Of a DNA stretch of 64,000 nucleotides, positions 51,682 through 60,639 are shown in pieces; within the stretch, counting starts at the first letter, position 1, and each line of letters starts with the position of its first letter. Made by a program: the position numbers and the translations under genes. This DNA comes from Ruegeria lacuscaerulensis. Its GTDB lineage: Bacteria > Pseudomonadota > Alphaproteobacteria > Rhodobacterales > Rhodobacteraceae. The notes below the pieces were generated by a model. It did no database searches and had not been told where the DNA came from. It was given only the letters and a program-made list of their open reading frames with translations. The stretch is taken from contig NZ_WQDY01000001.1 in assembly GCF_013033355.1 (NCBI RefSeq), positions 620,001 through 684,000 on the forward strand, read 5' to 3'.

Positions 51682-53183
51682 TTGAGGCACTGGCGGAATT
51701 TCATTTTATTCGAGCGTATTGGCTGCTTTTTCTTATCCCAGTCCTCTTTCTTTGGGGAATAACCCGCCCCAAGAAATCACAGAAACAGGATTTCTCGGAA
51801 AGTATCGCCCCGCACCTTGCAGAAGCGTTGCGGGTTGGCGCTGCAGAAACCCGCGGAGTTTACCCAGCTGACATCGCGATGATAGCGAGCGCGTTTATTG
51901 TATTGGCTGCGGCAGGCCCGACCTGGTCTCGAATGGAAAACCCATTGATTGCTGATACCGCTCCTTTAGTAATTACGCTGAAGGTAACGGAAAGTATGGA
52001 GAATTCTGACTTAACGCCCTCCAGATTAGAGCGCGCAAAGTTCAAAATCACCGATCTCATCAACGCTCGCGCCGGTGCTCAGACCGCGCTCGTGGCTTAT
52101 GCCGGGTCACCGCACCGCGTAGCCCCTTTGACTGAGGACGCCAATATCCTACGCCCCTTGCTTGAAGGTTTGGAACCGGCTGTCATGCCCAAAGACGGGG
52201 ATTCAGCCACTGACGCTTTGGCAATTGGCGAAGACATACTGAAAGGCAACACAACGGCAGGAGCCATCCTTTTTGTCTTGGATGATATAGAGCCGTCGCA
52301 GCTGCAAAACATGAAAACAACCGAAGCCCAGCTTTTGTTTCTGACCATGCTTCCTGAGGGTGACACAATCGTTCAATTGGACAATCTTGAAAGTGCACAA
52401 GTTGTTCAATTCTCAAACGATGATCAAGACATCAGGCAATTACAAAGGTTTATCAAGTCTGCCTATTCCAACGCGCTGGACGACAACGACCTTGTGAAAT
52501 GGCGCGATCAGGGGTGGATTTTTGCTTGGCCCGCGGCCTTGATGTGTTTGCTGTGGTTCAGGCGCGGTTGGGTAATACAATGGGTTTTGCTGGTTTGCTT
52601 TTTAGCTTCTCCGTCAGGTCCAGCCCAGGCCGAAGGTTGGCGAGATTGGTTCCTGACACCGGATCAACAGGGGCAAATCGCATTGAATAACAAAGAGTTT
52701 GCAAAGGCTGCTAACCTATTCGAAGACCCGTACCACCAAGGTTATGCACTGTTGAAAGCGGGAAAATACCCCGAGGCGATCACCGTTTTGACCCAGTTAA
52801 ACACCCCAGAGGCCGCATTTGCAGAAGGCTTGGCAAGAATTCGAAACCGAGAATACCGGCCTGCAATTTCCGCGTTCGAAACTGCTCTGGAGAGGCGACC
52901 AGGCTGGCCTGAGGCACAACACAACCTTGAAGTTTCACAGGCTATTCTTGCTTATGTTGAAACCACCAGAGAGCAGTCCGACACCGGAGAAGAAGCAGGT
53001 ATCGGAGCGGACGACACCGTTTTCGATAATGAGGATGGACGCGGCCAAGATACGACTGCCCAAGCGCCTGTAGACGGGTCTGCTCCGTTGCCAGCGGATC
53101 AATGGATCAGTGCGATTGACACTGACATGCAGGATTTCTTGCGCAACCGTTTCCTTCTGGACAATCAGGTTCAAGAACAATGA
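51678..53183 (+). CDS. VWA/TPR protein, BatB-BatC fusion, MIDAS degenerate
   Basis: A 501-residue protein with two N-terminal helices, a VWA domain (about 90-290), a membrane helix pair (WIFAWPAALMCLLWFRRGWVIQWVLLVCFLA) and a periplasmic TPR region (DQQGQIALNNKEFAKAANLFEDPYHQGYALLKAGKYPEAITVL...). The combination equals BatB fused to BatC. In the VWA the MIDAS site reads LKVTESM: Lys102 and Thr104 replace the usual Asp and Ser, Ser106 is kept. Metal-dependent binding is therefore unlikely here, unlike BatA. ATG at 51678 overlaps the batA stop; ATG at 51669 is an alternative. It is coupled to BatD. Confidence 0.88.
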   Translation: MIEALAEFHFIRAYWLLFLIPVLFLWGITRPKKSQKQDFSESIAPHLAEALRVGAAETRGVYPADIAMIASAFIVLAAAGPTWSRMENPLIADTAPLVITLKVTESMENSDLTPSRLERAKFKITDLINARAGAQTALVAYAGSPHRVAPLTEDANILRPLLEGLEPAVMPKDGDSATDALAIGEDILKGNTTAGAILFVLDDIEPSQLQNMKTTEAQLLFLTMLPEGDTIVQLDNLESAQVVQFSNDDQDIRQLQRFIKSAYSNALDDNDLVKWRDQGWIFAWPAALMCLLWFRRGWVIQWVLLVCFLASPSGPAQAEGWRDWFLTPDQQGQIALNNKEFAKAANLFEDPYHQGYALLKAGKYPEAITVLTQLNTPEAAFAEGLARIRNREYRPAISAFETALERRPGWPEAQHNLEVSQAILAYVETTREQSDTGEEAGIGADDTVFDNEDGRGQDTTAQAPVDGSAPLPADQWISAIDTDMQDFLRNRFLLDNQVQEQ

Positions 53184-54412
53184 GATACTTGTTTCTTCTC
53201 ATATGTTTGGTCGCTCCCTCAGTCGCGCTACCACAATCGGAAAGCTCCGGTGAACCACGCGTGTCTGTCGAAGTTCCAGAAGAAGGTGTTATCGTCGGCC
53301 AGCCCGCCCTGGTTCGTGTGAAAGTTCTTGTTCCAACCTTCATGCCGTCTCCACCGGTGTTTCCGTCCCTTGAACAAGAAAATCTACTGGTTCGTTTGCC
53401 TGAGCGCGCCTCGGGCCCAGTAAGCGAAACAGTTGATGGTAATACTTGGTCCGGGGTCCAGCGCAGTTATCGACTTTACCCTTTGACACCCGGCCAATTG
53501 GATTTTGGCGAGCAAGATGTCGAAGTCACTTTTGCGGATCCTGACACGAATAAGCCCGTGCAAAGCACCGTAACGCTTCCGAAAATCTCTTTGTCAGTCG
53601 AAGTGCCTGAGGGCGCACAAGGGTTGGACCCGCTGATCATCGCCAACGGCTTTGAACTAAACCAAGACATTGAAGGGCCTTCCGAACTACATGCGGGAGA
53701 CGCCATTACGCGCAAGTTAACGGCAAATATTTATGGAACCAGCTCAATACTAATACCCCCGCTTTTGGTGGATACGGACGATCCGCTGCTGAAGGCTTAC
53801 CCGAAAGACCCGCGGTTTTCGGAATCCGAGGACCGTGGGATCCTTTCGGGCCAGCGCGTTGACGAGGTGGTTTATCTTGCCCAAGCAGCAGGGAAAGCGA
53901 CGCTGCCGCCTGTAACCTTGCGTTGGTACAACCTTGAATCCGACAGTGTTGAAACAGCCGAGGTACCAGCAATAGACCTGCAATTGACAGGGCCAGCCAA
54001 GCAACAATTTGACATACGGAACCTCCTGCAGGTCACTCCTTACGTTATATTTTTTACGTTAGTCTTGGCTGCCGTATTTCGTTTGATGGTTCCGTGGTAT
54101 CGACGCAGGCGCAAGGTGCAAGCACAAATCTACAATGCGTCGCCGGAGTTCGCGTTAGCGCAACTAAGAACTGCGCTAAATGAACAGGACCTGTCAAAAG
54201 CCTATTCAGCATTGGATTTATGGAAGTCGCGCACGGTGGAAACGGTCGATACCAGTGTCATGGAACGCCACTTGGCTGCGATATCCGCAACAAGATACGC
54301 TGCGACGAAATCGGGTGCTGAGCCGGATTGGTCAGGTGCCATCGCGGCTATCGGCTCGTTGTCAAAGAGCACACAGCGTAAACCGACGGCACTTCCGCCG
54401 CTAAATCCTTGA
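53180..54412 (+). CDS. batD: BatD-like protein (oxygen-tolerance family)
   Basis: A 410-residue periplasmic and membrane protein. A signal peptide (RYLFLLICLVAPSVALPQ) precedes immunoglobulin-like beta domains (EPRVSVEVPEEGVIVGQPALVRVKVLVPTFMPSPPVF...), followed by a single membrane helix (YVIFFTLVLAAVFRLMV) and a cytosolic tail with RRRRK. BatD proteins are the last partner of the Bat operon, linked to oxidative or oxygen tolerance in Bacteroides and to envelope maintenance elsewhere. It overlaps the VWA/TPR gene by ATGA. The stop codon lies two bases before the end of the convergent Crp/Fnr gene. Confidence 0.87.
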   Translation: MRYLFLLICLVAPSVALPQSESSGEPRVSVEVPEEGVIVGQPALVRVKVLVPTFMPSPPVFPSLEQENLLVRLPERASGPVSETVDGNTWSGVQRSYRLYPLTPGQLDFGEQDVEVTFADPDTNKPVQSTVTLPKISLSVEVPEGAQGLDPLIIANGFELNQDIEGPSELHAGDAITRKLTANIYGTSSILIPPLLVDTDDPLLKAYPKDPRFSESEDRGILSGQRVDEVVYLAQAAGKATLPPVTLRWYNLESDSVETAEVPAIDLQLTGPAKQQFDIRNLLQVTPYVIFFTLVLAAVFRLMVPWYRRRRKVQAQIYNASPEFALAQLRTALNEQDLSKAYSALDLWKSRTVETVDTSVMERHLAAISATRYAATKSGAEPDWSGAIAAIGSLSKSTQRKPTALPPLNP

Positions 54413-54414
54413 GT

Positions 54415-55095
54415 TCAGGTTTGGCAATTTGCAAACAGGGCCGCCCTGTCTTTTATCAGGATGCGGCCGTAACCGATTTCAATTAAATCCAAATCCTCTA
54501 ATCGGTGAAGGCTTCTGTGTAGCGTAGGACGAGAAACAGCCACCATCTCTGCCAATTCTTCCTGAGATACTATGATCCAGCCATCGGATTTGGACGTTCC
54601 CTCGTCCAGATGAAGCAAACGAAGAGCCACCCTTTTCTCGGCCCCGGTTACAAGAAGGTTGGCAATAACCCTCAAAGCAGTCCGCATATTGTAGTGGGTC
54701 AATGCATAGAAATCTCGGATGTAGTCCGGATGTTTCTGTACAAGGCTATTGATCCGCGCACTTGGAAAAAACAGTACTGTGGTCTCGCAAGTTGTCACGA
54801 CACTCATCAATCTGAATGAGTTCGCGAACATTGCCAGATCACCAAACCAGAAACCAACGCCTTGGCGGTGAAAGACTAAGTCCTGTCCATCATCCGCAGG
54901 AACGGCCAACAAAACCCCACCATCCAACACTGCGTACAGCCCATTGACCGGATCACCGTGATGGTAAAGCGTTTCACCAGTTTCAAACGCCCGCACCATC
55001 CCGCAGCTCAATAAATCTTCCTGGAAACATTGCGAGCGCTCGGCAAACCAAGTGGCTTCCCGCAAGAGGTTCATATTATTAACTTTATCAAACAT
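54415..55095 (-). CDS. Crp/Fnr-family transcriptional regulator
   Basis: A 226-residue regulator with an N-terminal cyclic-nucleotide-binding-like barrel (FETGETLYHHGDPVNGLYAVLDGGVLLAV; FHRQGVGFWFGDLAMF), a dimerisation helix and a winged HTH (IVSQEELAEMVAVSRPTLHRSLHRLEDLDLIEIGYGRILIKD). There is no Fnr-type N-terminal cysteine cluster; the two N-terminal cysteines (in AERSQCFQEDLLSCGM) do not match it. The effector is unknown. GGA lies nine bases upstream of ATG 55095; ATG 55074 is an alternative. It is divergent from a sulfatase, with two palindromes in between, and converges with BatD, so it may control either. Confidence 0.85.
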   Translation of the reverse strand: MFDKVNNMNLLREATWFAERSQCFQEDLLSCGMVRAFETGETLYHHGDPVNGLYAVLDGGVLLAVPADDGQDLVFHRQGVGFWFGDLAMFANSFRLMSVVTTCETTVLFFPSARINSLVQKHPDYIRDFYALTHYNMRTALRVIANLLVTGAEKRVALRLLHLDEGTSKSDGWIIVSQEELAEMVAVSRPTLHRSLHRLEDLDLIEIGYGRILIKDRAALFANCQT

Positions 55096-55112
55096 TAGTA
55101 ATTTCCAATGTG

Positions 55113-55157
55113 ATCATATGATAAATTTAAAGTCCACCTTTTACCATACAGTAAAAG
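55113..55157. promoter_or_regulatory. Two palindromic operators in the Crp/sulfatase intergenic region
   Basis: CTTTTAC-N6-GTAAAAG (55138-55157) is a perfect 7-base-arm palindrome with a 6-base spacer. ATCATATGAT (55113-55122) is a perfect 10-base palindrome, preceded by TGTG as in Crp-like sites. Both lie just upstream of the Crp/Fnr start (18 and 43 bases) and can regulate both directions. GTTGAA-N8-TTCAAC (55229-55248) and GGGTC-N5-GACCC (55259-55273) lie nearer the sulfatase. Which protein binds is unknown; autoregulation is the simplest proposal. Confidence 0.55.
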
Positions 55158-55293
55158 AGTTCGATTCCTTCACGAGCTACTCTGCCAAAAGGTCGAGCAA
55201 ATTTTCTAAAACGGTTCAATTTCCTTATGTTGAACCTTTTTTTTCAACAAGACTCTTTGGGTCTTTCTGACCCATATAGATCGGGAGAAAACC

Positions 55294-56904
55294 ATGTCAC
55301 CACCACGTTTGACGACCAAGAATTGGCGAATTGGGCTTCGCCGGATTGCTGTGGCGACTTTCGCCGTAGCCTTGGCGCTGCCAGCTTGGGCGCAGGACCA
55401 AAAGCCCAATATTCTGGTGATCTGGGGCGATGACATTGGCCAGTCCAACATCTCAGCCTACACCATGGGACTGATGGGGTATCAAACTCCGAATATTGAC
55501 CGTGTAGCCAAGGAAGGCATGATCTTCACCGACTATTACGGCGAACAATCCTGTACGGCCGGCCGCTCGTCCTACATTATGGGTCAGTCGGTATTCCGGA
55601 CTGGATTGTCAAAAGTTGGCTTGCCGGGTGCTGATCTGGGTATGCAGGTCGAAGACCCCACCATAGCCGGACTTTTGAAGGACCACGGCTATGTAACCGG
55701 GCAGTTCGGAAAAAACCACCTTGGTGATAAGGACGAACATCTTCCCACAAACCACGGTTTTGATGAATTTTTCGGAAACTTGTATCATTTGAACGCCGAA
55801 GAAGAACCGGAAAATGAAGACTACCCCGGTGATGCTGTTCTTGCTGACGGTCGCACGTTCCGCGAAGCCTACGGTCCCCGAGGCGTCATTAAGTCCAAAG
55901 CCGATGGAACAATCGAAGACACCGGCCCGCTAACTAAAAAGCGTATGGAGACGGTTGACGAAGAAACGGTCGCCGCGGCGATTGATTTCATCAAGCGCGC
56001 GAACGAACAGGGTCAACCCTTCTATGTTTGGTGGAATGGTACTCGCATGCACTTCCGAACCCATGTCAAAGACGAAATGCGCGCCCAGGCGAACGAGATC
56101 TTTGGCGGTGTGGCAGACGAGTACACTGCTGGTATGATCGAGCATGACATGCATGTCGGCCAATTGCTGGATTTACTGGATGAGCTTGGCATCGCCGACA
56201 ACACGATCGTGCATTACTCGACCGACAACGGCCCGCACATGAACACGTGGCCAGACGCGGCCGCAACGCCATTCTGGGGTGAAAAGAACACCAACTGGGA
56301 AGGTGGCTGGCGCGTGCCGTCGATGGTGCGGTGGCCTGGCAAAATCGAAGCCGGTTCCGTCACAAACGAGATCGTGCATCATATGGATTGGTTGCCAACC
56401 TATCTGGCGGTCGCCGGTGACGCAGATATCAAAGAAAAGCTGAAAGCCGGATATAGCTCGGCTGCTATGGGCCGTGACTACAAAGTGCATCTGGATGGAT
56501 ACAACATCTTACCGTTGTTGACTGGTGAGGCGGCTGAAAGCCCACGTCGTGAAATCTTCTATTTCTCGGATGATGGCGACCTTACGGCACTGCGTTTTGA
56601 TGATTGGAAGCTGATCTTCCTTGAGCAGAAAGCATGGGCAACCCTGCGCGCATGGATCGAACCGTGGACAGAGCTTCGTATCCCTCTGATCATCAACCTG
56701 CGTCGCGACCCATATGAACGCGCCTATCGGACTTCCAACACCTATTACGACTGGCTGCTGGATCGAGCGTACTTCTTGGTACCTGCCCAGCAATATGTCG
56801 GTAACTTCTTGGCAACATTCCAAGAGTTCCCTCCACGCCAGAAAGCTGCCAGCTTCAATCTGGATCAGGTGATGGAGAAATTGGCCACTCCGACAAACAA
56901 CTAA
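55294..56904 (+). CDS. Periplasmic arylsulfatase (formylglycine-dependent)
   Basis: A 536-residue type I sulfatase with a twin-basic signal peptide (RRIAVATFAVALALPAWAQ) and mature start QKPNILVIWGDDIGQSNI. Asp46 and Asp47 begin the metal site. The modification motif is Cys87-Thr-Ala-Gly-Arg91 (EQSCTAGRSS), the C-x-A-x-R-type variant of CxPxR, whose cysteine must become formylglycine. QFGKNHLGD and YSTDNGPHMNTWPD are other active-site blocks. It would hydrolyse sulfate esters, perhaps of marine polysaccharide or aryl compounds. GGGAG lies upstream of the ATG. The genes for formylglycine enzyme are not seen in the window. A terminator follows. Confidence 0.93.
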   Translation: MSPPRLTTKNWRIGLRRIAVATFAVALALPAWAQDQKPNILVIWGDDIGQSNISAYTMGLMGYQTPNIDRVAKEGMIFTDYYGEQSCTAGRSSYIMGQSVFRTGLSKVGLPGADLGMQVEDPTIAGLLKDHGYVTGQFGKNHLGDKDEHLPTNHGFDEFFGNLYHLNAEEEPENEDYPGDAVLADGRTFREAYGPRGVIKSKADGTIEDTGPLTKKRMETVDEETVAAAIDFIKRANEQGQPFYVWWNGTRMHFRTHVKDEMRAQANEIFGGVADEYTAGMIEHDMHVGQLLDLLDELGIADNTIVHYSTDNGPHMNTWPDAAATPFWGEKNTNWEGGWRVPSMVRWPGKIEAGSVTNEIVHHMDWLPTYLAVAGDADIKEKLKAGYSSAAMGRDYKVHLDGYNILPLLTGEAAESPRREIFYFSDDGDLTALRFDDWKLIFLEQKAWATLRAWIEPWTELRIPLIINLRRDPYERAYRTSNTYYDWLLDRAYFLVPAQQYVGNFLATFQEFPPRQKAASFNLDQVMEKLATPTNN

Positions 56905-56924
56905 TGTCGACAGCAATACTTCAG

Positions 56925-56960
56925 GGGGCCGTTTCAACAACAACGGCCCCTTGCGATTTT
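56925..56960 (+). terminator. Rho-independent terminator of the sulfatase gene
   Basis: GGGGCCGTT (56925-56933) and AACGGCCCC (56942-56950) form a perfect 9-base stem with an 8-base loop, followed by TTGCGATTTT. The tail is only moderately T-rich, so read-through into the HAD gene 30 bases on is possible. Confidence 0.7.
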
Positions 56961-56979
56961 CAGACATAAGGAATTGATC

Positions 56980-57954
56980 ATGAAAGCCGTTCTTCTCTCT
57001 GGGCTTCTCTCGGTTTCAGCGGTTTTTGCTTATGCTGATCCGCTGCCCAGTTGGCAGGATGCCGACTCCAAGGCCCGCATTATCGATTTTGTACGCTCTG
57101 TCACTGACCCCCAGGGGATGGACTATGTAACACCGGCCGACCGAATTGCCGTTTTTGACAATGACGGCACCCTTTGGGCGGAACAGCCTGTCTATTTTCA
57201 GCTCATTTTTGCAATGGACCGTCTGTCAGAAATGGCTGAAGCAGATCCGACCATTCTGAGCAGCCCTGTTCTGGAAGCCGCCGCCAAACGCGATGTGCAA
57301 GCCATCGCGGAGGGTGGGCATGACGCGCTGATCGAAGTGATCAACGCGTCGCATTCTGGTACAAGCGTCGACGCATTCCAGGTGGCGGTCGAGGAATGGC
57401 TAAACACCGCACAACATCCTGAAACCGGCCTAAACTATGATGCGATGACCTATCAACCGATGGTGGAGCTTCTTCGCTACCTCAGAGATGAAGGATTTCG
57501 AACTTATATCGTGTCCGGAGGTGGGTTGCATTTCATGCGTGTCTTCGCCGAAGAAGCTTATGGCATTCCGCCGGAACAGGTGTTGGGTACCTATTCTGCT
57601 TCGACCTACGAAACGTTGGATGGCAAACCGGCTATCGTCAAATCGCCGGGCATCGCCTTCATCGACGACAAGGAAGGCAAGCCCATCAACATCGAACGCA
57701 CTATCGGGCGGCGGCCGATCTTTGCCGCGGGCAACTCCGACGGAGATTTCGCAATGCTTGAATGGACAACTGCCGGAGACGGACCAAGGCTAGGAGTGTT
57801 GATCCATCATACAGACGCGGCGCGCGAATGGGCCTATGACCGTGAAAGTCCAATCGGGAAACTGGTGGACGGGTTGGACAAGGGGCCGGATATGGGTTGG
57901 GTGATCGTAGATATGGCCGAGGATTGGAAACGCGTCTACACTGGCTCTGACTAG
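56980..57954 (+). CDS. Secreted HAD-family phosphatase
   Basis: A 324-residue haloacid dehalogenase-superfamily phosphatase with signal peptide (KAVLLSGLLSVSAVFAYA). HAD motif I is FDNDGTLW (Asp60 and Asp62), motif II is the Ser in YIVSGGGLHF, motif III/IV is FAAGNSDGDFAML. Substrate is unknown; secreted HADs usually dephosphorylate small organic phosphates. ATG at 56980 is preferred to TTG 56974 since AGGA is then seven to eight bases upstream. It lies just after the sulfatase and is probably partly cotranscribed, suggesting joint scavenging of sulfate and phosphate from organic esters. Confidence 0.9.
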   Translation: MKAVLLSGLLSVSAVFAYADPLPSWQDADSKARIIDFVRSVTDPQGMDYVTPADRIAVFDNDGTLWAEQPVYFQLIFAMDRLSEMAEADPTILSSPVLEAAAKRDVQAIAEGGHDALIEVINASHSGTSVDAFQVAVEEWLNTAQHPETGLNYDAMTYQPMVELLRYLRDEGFRTYIVSGGGLHFMRVFAEEAYGIPPEQVLGTYSASTYETLDGKPAIVKSPGIAFIDDKEGKPINIERTIGRRPIFAAGNSDGDFAMLEWTTAGDGPRLGVLIHHTDAAREWAYDRESPIGKLVDGLDKGPDMGWVIVDMAEDWKRVYTGSD

Positions 57955-57977
57955 ATTGAGGAAGGGCCGCTAACACG

Positions 57978-59390
57978 ATGTGGACACTACTTGTTTCTGT
58001 CGCCGTCTTTTGCCTTTACGTGACGGCGGCCATCTTTGCTTTACGCGCGGCCCAAACTGCAAGAACACCTCAAGGGGCCGTCGGTTGGGTGGTTTTCCTG
58101 ATCTCGGCCCCTGTTTTTGGTGTCCCGCTGTATTTGTTTCTGGGCCATCACCGGTTTCGGGGCTACCGCATCGCGCGCAAGCAAAGCGAAAGCGTGGTCG
58201 AGGGGATCAAGACCTTCGCTGATTTTTCCAAACCCGACCCCAAAACAATGAACATAAACCCAAAGCCGTTCGAGGCTTTGGCCCATCTGCCTGTGTCGCG
58301 CGGCAATGGTGCGCAGTTGCTGGTCGACGGACAGGCCACATTCGATGCGATCTTCGAGGCCATTGACGCAGCGCGCAGCTACGTTCTTATACAGTTCTAT
58401 ATCGTTCGCGACGACGCTTTGGGGCAGCGTTTGCAAGCCAAGTTGATCGCTGCAGCGGAAAGAGGCGTCAGTGTTCGCTTTATGACGGACTCGGTTGGCA
58501 GCTACAGTTTGCCGACAGCCTATTTGGACAAGTTGCGCGATGCAGGTGTCGAAATCGCCAACCCGCGTGATCGCCGCGGCCCCCAGCATCGGTTTCAGCT
58601 GAACTATCGCAATCACCGAAAGACAGTGATTATTGATGGTGAGATCGGGTTCATCGGCGGCCACAACGTCGGTGTCGAGTATTTGGGCCAGGACAAGCAT
58701 TTTGGCCATTGGCGGGACACGCATATCCGGATGACCGGTCACATTGTCCGCCAGCTGCAACTGATTTTCACGGAAGACTGGCACTGGGCGCATGAAGAAG
58801 ACTTGATTGACGAACTGGTCTGGGCAGGGCCGGAGTCCGATCAAGACATGAACGCCCTTCTTGTGGCAACCGGCCCAGGCGACGAAACCGAGACCGGAGC
58901 CATGATGTTTTTTGCCGCCATCGCCGAGGCCAAAACACGCCTGTGGATCGCCTCGCCATACTTCGTTCCAGATATCGATGTGATGACGGCCCTTCAACAT
59001 GCTGCCCTGCGCGGCGTCGATGTGCGCATTCTGGTCCCCGAAGTCATTGACCACCGCCTTCCATGGCTGGCTGCCTTTGCTTATTTCGACGAAATCCGGG
59101 ACTGCGGTGCTCGTGTTTTTCGCTACACGGACGGGTTTATGCATCAAAAGGTATTCGTGGTGGACGACACTCTTGCTGCCGTGGGCACGACAAATCTGGA
59201 CAACCGTTCATTCCGGCTGAATTTCGAAGCGATGGCCCTGTTTTTTGACAGCCGGGCCGCCGAGGCCGTCGCCGAAATGCTTAATAACGATTTTGACAAC
59301 AGTTATGAGCTTGAACGGAACCTGCCCGACCAGCGCGCTTATATCCGGTTCGGATCGCCCCTGGCGCGCCTGTTTGCGCCGATCCTTTAA
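57978..59390 (+). CDS. cls: Cardiolipin synthase (phospholipase D family)
   Basis: A 470-residue enzyme that condenses phosphatidylglycerols to cardiolipin. Two N-terminal membrane helices (TLLVSVAVFCLYVTAAIFAL and VGWVVFLISAPVFGVPLYLFLG) are followed by two HKD motifs: NYRNHRKTVIIDGEIGFIGGHNVG and FMHQKVFVVDDTLAAVGTTNLDNRSF. The order and the QLIFTEDWHWAHEEDLI block match bacterial Cls (ClsA/ClsB type). It begins 23 bases after the HAD gene. Its final four bases overlap the convergent ion-channel gene. Confidence 0.92.
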   Translation: MWTLLVSVAVFCLYVTAAIFALRAAQTARTPQGAVGWVVFLISAPVFGVPLYLFLGHHRFRGYRIARKQSESVVEGIKTFADFSKPDPKTMNINPKPFEALAHLPVSRGNGAQLLVDGQATFDAIFEAIDAARSYVLIQFYIVRDDALGQRLQAKLIAAAERGVSVRFMTDSVGSYSLPTAYLDKLRDAGVEIANPRDRRGPQHRFQLNYRNHRKTVIIDGEIGFIGGHNVGVEYLGQDKHFGHWRDTHIRMTGHIVRQLQLIFTEDWHWAHEEDLIDELVWAGPESDQDMNALLVATGPGDETETGAMMFFAAIAEAKTRLWIASPYFVPDIDVMTALQHAALRGVDVRILVPEVIDHRLPWLAAFAYFDEIRDCGARVFRYTDGFMHQKVFVVDDTLAAVGTTNLDNRSFRLNFEAMALFFDSRAAEAVAEMLNNDFDNSYELERNLPDQRAYIRFGSPLARLFAPIL

Positions 59391-59821
59391 CCCATAAGCT
59401 CTTCTTTGAAGACCTGCGTCATCACGGCCACCATGAAGGCTGTGGACAGACCAAAGGCCAACAAACCTGTCACCGACGCGAAAGCACCGAAGATACGCAG
59501 GGGTTCGCCCAAGACGATGTCGCCATACCCAAGCGTCGTGAACGTCACCAACGAGAAATACAGCGCTGTGTTCCAGTCGGGCAGAATATCCCCCAGGATC
59601 CAGACCACCGCCCATAGCCAGACCTGAAACGTATGGATCGCGACGATAAACACCAATGCCACACATAACGGAGCAGCAATGGTGAAAAACCTTTTGCTGT
59701 TCTCCAGTCGCAACGCAAAGATGCGGATTACCTGCGTGCACCACGTCAGCAGAATGATTTCCAAAACGAAGCAAATCCCAAGATAGATGCTGCCCCATAC
59801 GATCTGTTCAAGTAAGGTCAT
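59387..59821 (-). CDS. Two-helix potassium channel (Ion_trans_2 type)
   Basis: A 144-residue protein with four hydrophobic segments, of which the last two with the pore between form the K+-channel module. The pore and selectivity filter is FSLVTFTTLGYGDIVL (TLGYGD). It has no RCK or CNBD domain. It would form a tetrameric channel of basic type. ATG at 59821 gives MTLLEQIVWG; the longer frame to 59881 adds a Cys-rich 20-residue stretch and is rejected. Convergent with cardiolipin synthase. Confidence 0.88.
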   Translation of the reverse strand: MTLLEQIVWGSIYLGICFVLEIILLTWCTQVIRIFALRLENSKRFFTIAAPLCVALVFIVAIHTFQVWLWAVVWILGDILPDWNTALYFSLVTFTTLGYGDIVLGEPLRIFGAFASVTGLLAFGLSTAFMVAVMTQVFKEELMG

Positions 59822-59991
59822 GTGTCCGTATCTCGTTTTGCCTTCTGAAAAAGCTCTGCAACAATGACTGGTTAGGCCCATCGGGACAACCCTGCGTGAT
59901 CCGCTGCGACGAATGGAAACGAATCCGTGTCAGCGCTGGACTCCGGCTGCGTTGGGTCCACATTGTGGCGCACGGTAAGAGAGCGATCAGA

Positions 59992-60639
59992 ATGCTGCTG
60001 AAAATCGAGAATGTTCGAAAATCCTATCCTGGAGGACGTCCGGTGCTTCAGGGTGTTTCGCTTGACTTGGACACGGCCCAAACTTTGGCGCTGACCGGTG
60101 AAAGCGGCAGCGGCAAAAGCACCCTTCTGAACCTCGCGGCGGCGATGGACAGTTTCGAAGACGGAGAGATCACGTTGGATGGCACAGGTTTATCGTCGCT
60201 CGACGACCCCGGCCGGGCCGATCTACGCCGACATAGCCTGTCGATTGTTTTCCAGCAGTTCAATCTGATCCCATCTTTGACGGTCAGGAAAAACCTATCC
60301 TTCCACGCCCGGCTTGCGGGGCAAGAGGATAAAGACTGGAACGCCCATCTGGCCGACCGGTTGGGCCTGTCTGATCTTTTAGATCGCTACCCCGAGACCC
60401 TGTCGGGCGGCCAACAACAACGCGTCGCTATCGGGCGCGCGCTGGCGTCTCGACCCAAGCTGCTGCTTGCCGACGAACCGACAGGCAATCTCGACGAAAC
60501 CGCCAGTGCGAATGTTCTGGACCTGATGTTGTCGCTGGTCTCCGAGACAGGGACCGCTCTGCTTTTGGTGACACATTCAAGCGAGATTGCAGGCCGGCTA
60601 GACAAGCGCGCGCATCTCAGCGGTGGTCGCATAGCATGA
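59992..60639 (+). CDS. ABC transporter ATP-binding protein (LolD/MacB-like)
   Basis: A 215-residue ATPase. Walker A is TGESGSGKSTLL, Q-loop FQQFNLIPSLTVRKNL, signature LSGGQQQRVAIGRAL, Walker B LLLADEPTGNLD and H-loop LLLVTHSSEIA, in the MacB/LolD/FtsE group that pairs with FtsX-like permeases. It has a start at ATG 59992 (MLLKIENVRKSYPGG); the frame upstream is rejected. It overlaps the permease gene by ATGA (60636), and the permease is followed by a CrtC/AttH protein. The trio likely moves a lipid or lipoprotein across the periplasm. Confidence 0.92.
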   Translation: MLLKIENVRKSYPGGRPVLQGVSLDLDTAQTLALTGESGSGKSTLLNLAAAMDSFEDGEITLDGTGLSSLDDPGRADLRRHSLSIVFQQFNLIPSLTVRKNLSFHARLAGQEDKDWNAHLADRLGLSDLLDRYPETLSGGQQQRVAIGRALASRPKLLLADEPTGNLDETASANVLDLMLSLVSETGTALLLVTHSSEIAGRLDKRAHLSGGRIA

